Below are positions 50,459-57,992 of a stretch of 63,325 nt of DNA, piece after piece. The stretch lies in contig JAVVEZ010000007.1 in the NCBI GenBank assembly GCA_032250895.1, forward strand, positions 1 through 63,325, in the 5' to 3' direction. Under the pieces are notes generated by a model that saw nothing but the letters and a program-made list of their open reading frames with translations, was not told the origin of the DNA and did not search any database. Source of the DNA: JAVVEZ01 sp032250895. GTDB lineage: Bacteria > Pseudomonadota > Gammaproteobacteria > Pseudomonadales > Pseudohongiellaceae. Each line of letters begins with the position of its first letter. The stretch's first letter is position 1. The position numbers were made by a program, and so were the translations under genes.

Positions 50459-52462
50459 ATGCTCAAAGTAGGCGAAGTACTCTGGCAGCCCAGTCAGGAC
50501 TGGGTGGAACACTCCAACATCAACGCCTTTCGGCAATGGCTGAAAAGCAGGCGAAACCTGGAATTTGACGATCTGCGGCAATTGCGGCGCTGGTCCGTGG
50601 AGCACCTGGACGATTTCTGGCAGGCGATCTGGGACTATTTTCAGATTCAGGCCTCTGTGCCTCCCACCCGGGTACTGGGTCGCCGGGAAATGCCGGGCGC
50701 CGAATGGTTCCCCGGGGCCCGGCTGAACTATGCCCAGAACATCCTGCGCCAGGAACAGCCCGGCACCGACGCCCTCTTTTATGCCAGCGAAAAGCAAGCC
50801 TTGCAGGGCTTGCCCTGGACGACCCTGGCCGGCAATGTCCGTATTCTGGCAACCCAGCTTCGCGCCATGGGCATCAAACCCGGTGACCGGGTGGCGGCCT
50901 ACCTGCCCAATATTCCCGAAGCGGTAACGGCTCTGTTGGCCTGCAGCAGCATTGGCGCCATCTGGTCCAGTTGCTCGCCGGATTTCGGCACTCCCAGCGT
51001 GCTGGACCGTCTCTCCCAGATCGAGCCCAGGGTTCTGTTCTGCGTCGACGGCTATTACTACAAGGGCAAGCCCTTTCAGCGCAAGCAGGAAGTCAGCCAT
51101 ATCGTGGCCAAGCTGCCCAGCCTGGAAAAAGTCATCTACCTGCCCTACCTGGATCGTACTGATCTCGTTCCCCCGGTGCCCGACGCGATGCTCTGGCAGG
51201 ATCTGCTCGATCAGCCCCCGGTTCCTGCGGACACCTTTGAATTCGAGCAGCTAGCCTTCGACCATCCGCTGTGGATACTGTTTTCCTCCGGCACCACCGG
51301 CTTGCCCAAGGCCATCGTTCACGGCCATGGGGGCATTATCCTGGAGCAGCACAAACTGTGCTCCCTGCATTACGACCTGAAGCCCGGCGACCGCATGTTT
51401 TTCTTTACCACCACCGGCTGGATGATGTGGAACTTCGTGGTGAGTTCCATGCTGGTGGGCGCCCGGCCGATTCTGTTCGACGGCAATCCGACCTGGCCCA
51501 CTCCGGATACCTTGTGGCAGCTGGCGGAAGATTCCGGCACCCGGCTGTTCGGGGCCAGCCCTACCCTGGTGCAGCTGATGGAAAACGCCGGTGTCGTGCC
51601 CAAGGAAAAATTCAAGCTGCCCAAGCTGGGATGCATCATGTTGGCCGGCTCACCGGTTTCGGCAGAATGCATGAACTGGTTTTACCAGAATGTGAAGGCA
51701 GACCTCTACGTATCTCCCGGCAGCGGCGGCACCGACATCTGCTCGGGCTTTGTCGGTCCGATGCCGGGCCTGCCGGTCTATGCCGGAGAAATCCAGATGC
51801 CGCATCTGGGTGTCGATATCAAGGCCTTCGATGAAAACGGCAAGTCCCTGGTCAACGAGGTCGGCGAATTTGTCATTACCCAGCCGATGCCGTCCATGCC
51901 CCTGTATTTCTGGAATGATCCCGGCAACAAACGCTATCTGGAAACCTACTTCAGTGACTATCCCGGAGTCTGGCGCCAGGGTGATTATTTCAAGATCAAT
52001 GAGCGCGATGGCTGTTTTGTGCTGGGACGCTCCGACGCGACCCTCAACCGTTACGGCATTCGCATCGGCACCGCGGAAATCTACCGCAGCGTGGACAGCC
52101 TGGCAGAGGTCGAGGACTCCATCATCGTCAACCTGGATTTGCCGGGTGAAAAATTCTTCATGCCACTGTTCGTCACCCTGCCACCCGGGCAGGTACTCGA
52201 TGACGCACTCAGGCAGAAGATCAACCAGAAACTGCGCAGCGATTACAGCCCCCGCCATGTGCCCGACGCGATTTACCAGATCGATCACATCCCCTACACA
52301 CTGACCGGCAAGAAAATGGAGGTGCCGGTGCGCAAGATTCTGATGGGCGTTGCCGTGGAGAAAGCCGCCAATCGTGATGCCATGGCCAATCCGGCGGCGC
52401 TGGATTATTTTGTTGCCTTCAGGCAGGAGCACAGTGACGAATGGAATCGAGAAAGCTCTTAA
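50459..52462 (+). CDS. Acetoacetyl-CoA synthetase
   Basis: A 667-residue adenylate-forming ligase that activates acetoacetate to acetoacetyl-CoA in the cytoplasm, linking ketone-body or PHB turnover to central metabolism. AMP-binding motif SSGTTGLPKAIVHGHGG (about 276-292), GWMMWNFVVSSMLVG, SGGTDICSGF and the C-terminal GRSDATLNRYGIRIGTAEIY and LTGKKMEVPVRKIL (catalytic Lys) are present. N-terminal WVEHSNINAFRQWL and length match the acetoacetyl-CoA rather than the acetyl-CoA group. Single-gene unit. Confidence 0.93.
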   Translation: MLKVGEVLWQPSQDWVEHSNINAFRQWLKSRRNLEFDDLRQLRRWSVEHLDDFWQAIWDYFQIQASVPPTRVLGRREMPGAEWFPGARLNYAQNILRQEQPGTDALFYASEKQALQGLPWTTLAGNVRILATQLRAMGIKPGDRVAAYLPNIPEAVTALLACSSIGAIWSSCSPDFGTPSVLDRLSQIEPRVLFCVDGYYYKGKPFQRKQEVSHIVAKLPSLEKVIYLPYLDRTDLVPPVPDAMLWQDLLDQPPVPADTFEFEQLAFDHPLWILFSSGTTGLPKAIVHGHGGIILEQHKLCSLHYDLKPGDRMFFFTTTGWMMWNFVVSSMLVGARPILFDGNPTWPTPDTLWQLAEDSGTRLFGASPTLVQLMENAGVVPKEKFKLPKLGCIMLAGSPVSAECMNWFYQNVKADLYVSPGSGGTDICSGFVGPMPGLPVYAGEIQMPHLGVDIKAFDENGKSLVNEVGEFVITQPMPSMPLYFWNDPGNKRYLETYFSDYPGVWRQGDYFKINERDGCFVLGRSDATLNRYGIRIGTAEIYRSVDSLAEVEDSIIVNLDLPGEKFFMPLFVTLPPGQVLDDALRQKINQKLRSDYSPRHVPDAIYQIDHIPYTLTGKKMEVPVRKILMGVAVEKAANRDAMANPAALDYFVAFRQEHSDEWNRESS

Positions 52463-52475
52463 TGAGCCCTCTACG

Positions 52476-52538
52476 GTGGCCCCTGCGCAGGCGGGGGTCC
52501 AGAACCGGTAACAACTGGATTTCGCCTGCGCGGGACTG
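52476..52538. repeat. REP-like intergenic palindrome (copy 4)
   Basis: CCCCTGCGCAGGCGGGGG and, after a short spacer, TTCGCCTGCGCGGGA, the same pair as at 9181. It directly precedes the 165-bp inverted-repeat element. Confidence 0.65.
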
Positions 52539-52546
52539 AATATGCT

Positions 52547-52711
52547 AGGAGTCTGTCGGACTCAGGTGTTCGTAGCGAGGCGAGTGGGAAATCGAGTCCA
52601 TTTTTTCGGTCTTTTGAGGCGAATAGTGGGGCCTATTTAACGAAAAAGAGCGGAAAAAGGGGCCGATTTCCCGCCGCCGCAGTAGAATCATCCTGAGTCC
52701 GACAGACTCCT
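52547..52711. mobile_element. 165-bp MITE-like inverted-repeat element
   Basis: Perfect 20-bp terminal inverted repeats (AGGAGTCTGTCGGACTCAGG at 52547 and its complement ending 52711) enclose a centre with further pairing (GGGAAATCG facing CGATTTCCC; TTTTTTCGG, AAAAAGAGCGG). No ORF is carried. The right end overlaps the stop codon of the convergent exported-protein gene, so insertion fixed that gene's last codon or stop. One arm of a second copy is at 37956. Confidence 0.75.
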
Positions 52712-53459
52712 ATCGTCCTATCAGGTTCCCCAGCCCTTCCCTGACCTTGTCACCCACCTTTTCATCCAGGTTTTCCTTGAGTCGCTCAGCCTGCTGCGCC
52801 GCCTGTTCGAGACCCTGATCGAGCAAGCGGGCACTGGCACGGGCCATTTCCCTGGCAGCGTTGCCGGACAATTGCTGCATCAGGGGCCGTACCACCTGGG
52901 CGGAGATCTCTTCCGGTGTGCCCTGAAGATTGCTGAGATTGATGCTGCCCAGACTTACATCGAGCTCCGAAGGAAAGAGGTTTGACTGCAAGGTTGCGGC
53001 AATACCCTCGATAGTGATTTGGTCAATGGCAAGCTGCTGGGTCGATTCACCGGTCTCGGCCGGGCTGTCGGCAGCCAGTTTGTCGCTGACCACGCTCAGG
53101 TTGGTCACCGAGCCCTGACCTTCCACGCGGACGAAGGGATTGCGGGCCACGATACTGTTGATGCGGGGCAGATCGGTGGTCAGGCTGTTGATATCGATGA
53201 GCACCGACAGTTCATCGAAGCGGATCATGTCATTGTCGCTGTAACCCGCTGGATTGGCGACACTGACATCGAGAATGGCAGCGCGCCCACTGGCAAGATC
53301 GATATCCACGGATCCCACCGTCACCGCAACTCCCATCGCACGGCTGCCCTCACTCTCGATCAGACTTTTGACGATGCTGTTGAGGTTACCGGCCAGCAAC
53401 AGCAGGCCACCAACGATCACGACCAGAACCAGGCCCAGACCAAGTGCTGTTTTTTTCAT
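52710..53459 (-). CDS. AsmA-like membrane-anchored periplasmic protein
   Basis: A 249-residue protein with an N-terminal membrane anchor (TALGLGLVLVVIVGGLLLLA) and a periplasmic part resembling the start of AsmA/DUF748-type proteins (VAVTVGSVDIDLASGRAAIL, PAGYSDNDMIRFDELSVLID). The C-terminal 60 residues are a charged helix (LDQGLEQAAQQAERLKENLD). It is far shorter than AsmA, but similar small proteins exist. The role may be in envelope lipid handling (weak inference). Its stop lies in the edge of the 165-bp element; the helical end reads naturally, so any loss is small. Confidence 0.7.
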   Translation of the reverse strand: MKKTALGLGLVLVVIVGGLLLLAGNLNSIVKSLIESEGSRAMGVAVTVGSVDIDLASGRAAILDVSVANPAGYSDNDMIRFDELSVLIDINSLTTDLPRINSIVARNPFVRVEGQGSVTNLSVVSDKLAADSPAETGESTQQLAIDQITIEGIAATLQSNLFPSELDVSLGSINLSNLQGTPEEISAQVVRPLMQQLSGNAAREMARASARLLDQGLEQAAQQAERLKENLDEKVGDKVREGLGNLIGR

Positions 53460-53614
53460 GCTCTTCTCCTGTGAACACAAGACCAGAATCAGCCGACCAT
53501 GAGGATTCTACAGCATTCAGGCCATTCACAAAATCGGTGGGATGACAGGCAGCTCTGTTGTATCATCTCTTCCACGAAACAATAAGACCGACACTCCTGT
53601 GAGGGCTCTCCACC

Positions 53615-54517
53615 ATGCAGCTCTATCCCCCCAGTCATTACGATGACAAGGCCAACGGCTATACCAAAATCTCGACCAGACCCCTGGCCAGCGCAATGGG
53701 TGCGGAAATCTGCGGCGTCGACCTGAGCAAGCTGGAAGAAGGCCAGTTCGAGGAAATCAAGGCCGCGCTCTTTCACTACAAGATGCTCTACTTCCGCAAC
53801 CAGCATATCAGTCTCGAGGACCAGGAGAATTTTACGCTGCGCTTCGGCGCCTTTGGCACCGATGCCTATACCAGCGGAATGCCGGGTCACCCCGACATAC
53901 AACGCATACTCAAGGAAGCCGATACCGTGGTGAGTCGGGTATTCGGCGATGGCTGGCACACGGATTCCCCGTTCCTGCAGAAACCTCCGGCCATCAGTCT
54001 GCTCTACAGTAAGGACATCCCCCCGTATGGTGGTGACACCTGGTGGTCCAATACCGAGCTCGCCTATGACTTCCTGAGTCCCACCCTGAAAACACTGTTG
54101 GCCCCCTTGCGGGTGCACATGTCCGCCCGGGAGGTCATCCGTAATATTCTGGAGACTTCGGCACCAGACAAGCTGAGTGTCGGTCCCATGCAACTGAGCA
54201 TGGATCAGCAGAAAATCGTGGAGGGAAGTTTCCATCCGCTGGTACGGACCCATCCCGAAACAAAGAAAAAGAGTCTCTATGTGGATGAAACCTACAGTCT
54301 GGGCATACAGGGCCTGACGTCCGAAGAAGCCGCTCCTCTGCTGGGTTATTTGCAGAAGCATATCAAGCGGGAGGAATTCTCCTGCCGCTTGCGCTGGGAA
54401 AGGGACATGCTGGTGATGTGGGACAATCGCATCTGCGTGCACAAGGCTTTCAACGACTACGATGGTTATCGCCGGGAGATGCTGCGCACCATCGTGGATG
54501 GGGAAGTCCCCGTCTGA
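53615..54517 (+). CDS. TauD/TfdA-family Fe(II)/2-oxoglutarate dioxygenase
   Basis: A 300-residue non-haem iron dioxygenase. The facial triad is H115 and D117 (WHTDSPF) with H276 (CVHKAFNDY), and R286/R287 would bind 2-oxoglutarate. GAEICGVDLSKL and ALFHYKMLYFRNQ are the usual N-terminal motifs. Family members hydroxylate sulfonates, aryloxyalkanoates, carnitine precursors and others; the substrate here is not indicated. It sits alone between the AsmA-like gene and the MATE exporter. Confidence 0.9.
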   Translation: MQLYPPSHYDDKANGYTKISTRPLASAMGAEICGVDLSKLEEGQFEEIKAALFHYKMLYFRNQHISLEDQENFTLRFGAFGTDAYTSGMPGHPDIQRILKEADTVVSRVFGDGWHTDSPFLQKPPAISLLYSKDIPPYGGDTWWSNTELAYDFLSPTLKTLLAPLRVHMSAREVIRNILETSAPDKLSVGPMQLSMDQQKIVEGSFHPLVRTHPETKKKSLYVDETYSLGIQGLTSEEAAPLLGYLQKHIKREEFSCRLRWERDMLVMWDNRICVHKAFNDYDGYRREMLRTIVDGEVPV

Positions 54518-54657
54518 AGATGACTCGTCCGGGAAGCCGGCAGGAAGTCAAGAGTGCCAGTACTTACTTTTTTTCTGTCGCTGCACAACCCGCCCTTGTG
54601 CCGGCAGGGCGCTCTGCTAGAATGCGCACTTTACGTCCGTAACTCACAGGGAAAGTC

Positions 54658-56016
54658 GTGCTTATCAAGCGCAAGGCACGCCGCCGGCATGATCTGCTTC
54701 AGGATCCGGTGGGTCCAACCCTTTTCAGCATGACCGTGCCTACCACCATCGGCGTGGTAGCGGTCATTTCCTATCTCCTGGTCGATACCTATTTCATCAG
54801 CCTGCTGGGCACCAGCCAGCTCGCGGCCCTCGGCTTTACCTTTCCCGCAACCATGCTGGTGACCTATTTCGGCGTCGGCCTGGGCATCGGCACCTCGGCG
54901 CTGGTAGCCAAAGCAATCGGGGCCCGGAATCAACTGCTGGCGGCAGAACTCACCTTTGCCAGCATCCTGCTGGGCCTGGTCCTGGGTCTGGTGCTGATCG
55001 TTCCCGGTCTGGGGGCCAGTGATCCATTGTTCAGCGGGATGGGTGCCGAAACCGCACTGCTGCCCCTGATCCGGCAATATATGAGCGTCTGGTATTTCGG
55101 CATTCCCCTGCTGTTGATGCAGTTCGCCGGTACGGCCGTGATTCGTGCCAGTGGCAACACCCGCCTGCATGGTACCTTGATGACCGCCGGAGCCGTACTC
55201 AATGTCATCCTCGACCCCATTTTCATTTTTGGCTGGGGTCCATTTCCCGCCTTCGGCATTGCCGGCGCCGCCCTCACCACCGTGACCAGCTGGGCGCTCA
55301 CCGTCATCGTGATCTGCTATGTGCTGGCCAGAAAGGAGGGGCTGTTGAAGTTCAAATGGCCCGGTCTGGGCCAGATTCTCGATACCTGGAAGAAACTGGG
55401 CAAGATTACCGTACCGGCGGCGCTGGCCAATATGATCACCCCGGTGGCGGCCGCCGTGATCACCACCACCCTGGCCACCTATGGCACCCATGCCGTTGCC
55501 GCCTACGGCGTCATCAACCGGGTTGAATCCTTCATCATGATCGTGGTGCTGGGCATGTCCATGAGCCTGCCTCCCTTCATCAGCCAGAATTTCGGAGCGG
55601 GATTGCTCGAACGCGTCAGCCTGGCTCTCAGACTCTCCTTGCGCTTTGTGATGTTCTGGCAATTTGCGCTTTATCTGCTGGTGGCACTGGCGGCACCTTA
55701 CATCGCCGCCGTTTTTACCGCCGATCCCGCCGTGCGCCAGCTGATCACGCTGATCCTGCGCATACTGCCCGCCAGCTTTGCCTTTCAGGGCATGGTGGTG
55801 CTCACGGCCTCCTGTTTCAACGCCCTGCACGCCCCACGCAATGCCCTGCTCACCAGTCTGATCCGGTTCTTTGTATTCTATGTGCCGCTTGCGCTGTTCG
55901 GCGCCCATCTGGCTGATATCCCCGGGCTGTTCACCGGCGCCGCCATCGGTAATCTGCTGGCCGGCCTGCTGGTCACCCGTTGGATCACGGCTTATGTAAG
56001 AAACCTGCAAAAATAA
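54658..56016 (+). CDS. MATE-family efflux transporter
   Basis: A 452-residue inner-membrane exporter with twelve helices in two similar halves (family: Na+- or H+-driven export of cationic drugs). Visible marks: DPVGPTLFSMTVPTTIG, GLGIGTSALVAKAIGARN, RASGNTRLHGTLMTAGAVLN, and in the second half VAAYGVINRVESF and FNALHAPRNALL. GTG start with AGGGAAA 4 bp upstream; no better start is present. Ligand not predictable. Confidence 0.9.
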   Translation: MLIKRKARRRHDLLQDPVGPTLFSMTVPTTIGVVAVISYLLVDTYFISLLGTSQLAALGFTFPATMLVTYFGVGLGIGTSALVAKAIGARNQLLAAELTFASILLGLVLGLVLIVPGLGASDPLFSGMGAETALLPLIRQYMSVWYFGIPLLLMQFAGTAVIRASGNTRLHGTLMTAGAVLNVILDPIFIFGWGPFPAFGIAGAALTTVTSWALTVIVICYVLARKEGLLKFKWPGLGQILDTWKKLGKITVPAALANMITPVAAAVITTTLATYGTHAVAAYGVINRVESFIMIVVLGMSMSLPPFISQNFGAGLLERVSLALRLSLRFVMFWQFALYLLVALAAPYIAAVFTADPAVRQLITLILRILPASFAFQGMVVLTASCFNALHAPRNALLTSLIRFFVFYVPLALFGAHLADIPGLFTGAAIGNLLAGLLVTRWITAYVRNLQK

Positions 56017-56042
56017 GCCCCTGCCATCATAGTGCCGGCAAT

Positions 56043-56080
56043 CGCCTGGATCCCGGGCTACGCCGGGATGACGGCTTGTT
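56043..56080. repeat. REP-like intergenic palindrome (copy 5)
   Basis: CCTGGATCCCGGGCTACGCC and GGGATGACGG form the palindrome. It follows the MATE gene and precedes the Fur-box promoter. Confidence 0.6.
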
Positions 56081-56103
56081 CAGAATTTCATTTAAAATCT
56101 CAT

Positions 56104-56132
56104 TTGATAACAATTATCATTTGCTTTACTAT
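56104..56132 (+). promoter_or_regulatory. Sigma-70 promoter with embedded Fur box
   Basis: -35 TTGATA (56104-56109), 17-bp spacer, -10 TACTAT (56127-56132). The spacer contains GATAACAATTATCATT, close to the Fur consensus GATAATGATAATCATTATC. Fur binding there would block RNA polymerase when iron is plentiful. The next rightward gene is the PepSY membrane protein 150 bp away, with a REP-like repeat in the leader. Confidence 0.7.
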
Positions 56133-56167
56133 TAGCGACAAAGACGAGCTCTGACTGCACTCTCTAC

Positions 56168-56240
56168 CGTCTCCCTGGCGAAGACAGGGGCCCAGTGAAA
56201 TCAATGATCTGGATCCCAGGCTTGCGCCGGGATGACGGGT
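56168..56240. repeat. REP-like intergenic palindrome (copy 6)
   Basis: GTCTCCCTGGCGAAGACAGG and CCCAGGCTTGCGCCGGGATG with the usual CCAGTGAAATCA spacer. It falls between the Fur-box promoter and the PepSY gene, so it would be part of that transcript's leader. Confidence 0.6.
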
Positions 56241-56281
56241 CAGGCAGAGCATTCATACCAATACGTTGCTGATAGTTTCAT

Positions 56282-57436
56282 ATGATTCGAAAAATTTTCT
56301 TTTGGGCTCATCTCAGTTGCGGCTTGCTGGCGGGCCTCGTCATTTTCATGATGTCTCTGACCGGCGTTCTGCTCACCTATGAACGTCAGATCCTGAACTG
56401 GTCGGCACAAGGCCACGATTTGTCGGAAGCCCGGACCAGCACCCCGCTGCCACTGGAACAACTACTGACCATCAGCCACTCCCGGCATCCAGACTTCCAC
56501 CCCACGAGCCTGATCATCAGCAAACAGCCTGGCGCCCCTGTCATATTGCGGGCCGGACGTGAAGGCAGTCTGAGCCTCGATCCCTACAATGGCCAGGAAC
56601 AGGCTGCTGCCTCGCCGGGCCTCGAAGAATTCTTCAGTACAGTGACAGCCATCCACCGCTGGTTCAACGTCCGGGACGCAAACAGAAGCACGGCCCGCGC
56701 CATTACCGGTGCCAGCAACCTGATGTTTTTGTTTTTGATTCTCAGCGGCCTCTACCTGTGGCTACCGCGAATCTGGAAATGGATGAGCTTTAAGCTCAGG
56801 TTGTTTTTCGTCCGGAATGCTGCCAGCAGCAAGATCCGGGACTTCAACTGGCATCATGTCATCGGTATCTGGTCGGCCCTGCCACTGGCTGTCATCGTGG
56901 CAACGGCGGCGGTCTTTTCCTATGGCTGGGCCAATGATCTGGTTTATCAAGCCTTTGGTGAACAGGCACCGGTCAGAAGGAGTGCCGGGAATGCAGCAGC
57001 ATCAAATATTGCGGCAAAGCCCGGAACGGATGCCGGCAAGGTCATGCCCCACTATCTCAGCCTGGATCAACTCGTCGCCAGGGCTGCCAACTATCGCGGG
57101 GACTGGCGGCAGTTGACAGCGAACCTGCCCAAGCCTGACGCGGCCACCCTGCAATTCACCATCGACCAGGGCAACGGCGGACAACCACAGTTGCGTCATT
57201 CACTGAGCCTGGATCGTCAGACTGGTGAAGTCCGCAGCTGGCAGCCTTTTTCCAGCCAGAGCCCGGGACGCCAGGCCAGGACCTTCATCCGCTTCCTGCA
57301 TACCGGAGAGGCCCTCGGCTTCTGGGGCCAGACCCTCGCGGGCCTGGTGTCGTTCGCCAGCCTGTTCATGGTCTGGACCGGCTTTGCCCTGGCCTGGCGG
57401 CGCTTGTTGCAGCCGCTGTTGCGAAATACGAAATAA
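56282..57436 (+). CDS. PepSY-associated transmembrane protein (PiuB-like)
   Basis: A 384-residue inner-membrane protein of the PepSY-TM family. Helices at about 5-30 (FFWAHLSCGLLAGLVIFMMS, then LTGVLLTYE), 145-165, 195-215 and 345-370, with conserved His residues (F-W-A-H-L-S, ATIHRW region, NWHHVIGIW). These could hold haem or metal, as in the siderophore-reductase FhuF/PiuB-like group. PepSY periplasmic segments lie between. The Fur-box promoter upstream supports a part in iron uptake, most likely cytoplasmic-membrane reduction of ferric siderophores (family-based). Usually such genes follow a TonB receptor gene, which is absent here. Confidence 0.85.
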   Translation: MIRKIFFWAHLSCGLLAGLVIFMMSLTGVLLTYERQILNWSAQGHDLSEARTSTPLPLEQLLTISHSRHPDFHPTSLIISKQPGAPVILRAGREGSLSLDPYNGQEQAAASPGLEEFFSTVTAIHRWFNVRDANRSTARAITGASNLMFLFLILSGLYLWLPRIWKWMSFKLRLFFVRNAASSKIRDFNWHHVIGIWSALPLAVIVATAAVFSYGWANDLVYQAFGEQAPVRRSAGNAAASNIAAKPGTDAGKVMPHYLSLDQLVARAANYRGDWRQLTANLPKPDAATLQFTIDQGNGGQPQLRHSLSLDRQTGEVRSWQPFSSQSPGRQARTFIRFLHTGEALGFWGQTLAGLVSFASLFMVWTGFALAWRRLLQPLLRNTK

Positions 57437-57483
57437 TAAAAGCTCAGCCATCCCACGTCCCCACGCAAGACAGGCAACCGCCG

Positions 57484-57732
57484 ATAAGCGAATACCAGTA
57501 CTACGAATTCGCGACCATCGACCGACCACTTACCGACACTGAAATGGCGAAACTGCGCGCTGTTTCCATCCGCGCCGTGATCACATCAGCGAGCTTCGCC
57601 ATGGATGACGGCAGTAGCTGGATGCGTCGCTGGCGCCGCTACGGATTGATTTCATCCACACCGGGCACCCGACACTGGCGCGGATGTGGGAGCGGCGACA
57701 GCGCGGTTATCAAGCCATGGCTTATCGGATAA
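57484..57732 (+). pseudogene. 5' remnant of an uncharacterised gene
   Basis: The frame reads ISEYQYYEFATIDRPL, then TDTEMAKLRAVSIRAVITSA, which I recognise as the N-terminus of a widespread uncharacterised protein starting E-Y-Q-Y-Y-E-F-x-A-x-D-R-P-L. No good start codon is present where the Met should be, and after about 45 codons the match ends in unrelated sequence that stops at 57732. A dead fragment at the edge of the defence island. Confidence 0.55.
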
Positions 57733-57992
57733 CAAGCAGCGAGGAAAATGCAAGCTTGAATCTGGTGTTTTCTGTTTAACAACACAGGAAGCAATCAGAG
57801 CTTCCGGACGTAGGAAGAAGTGGGTGCGCATGATAGTATCTGGCAACTAAAAAGGAGCACACCATGCGAACGGTGTCGATATCCGGTCAGGCCCCTCTGT
57901 CCCCCCTATGTGATTTCAAGGGTTCACATTTGCCCCGATATTCCTGATCGAACTGGGCTGAACTGCGCATAACTGAGGAAATGAACTGATCC
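57733..57992. other. Spacer before hsdM with a short orphan ORF
   Basis: A 27-codon ORF (57864-57947) with an AAGGAG site starts MRTVSISGQAPLSPLCDF. The opening resembles Phd/YefM-type antitoxins (M-R-T-V-S-I-S) but it stops far too early, so it is at best a truncated relic. The hsdM promoter must lie in this spacer; I see no clear boxes. Confidence 0.3.

Noticed and set aside
54631..56010. A 459-codon open frame antisense to the MATE gene
   Set aside because: Gln/His/Gly-rich reverse translation of the membrane protein gene; no family.
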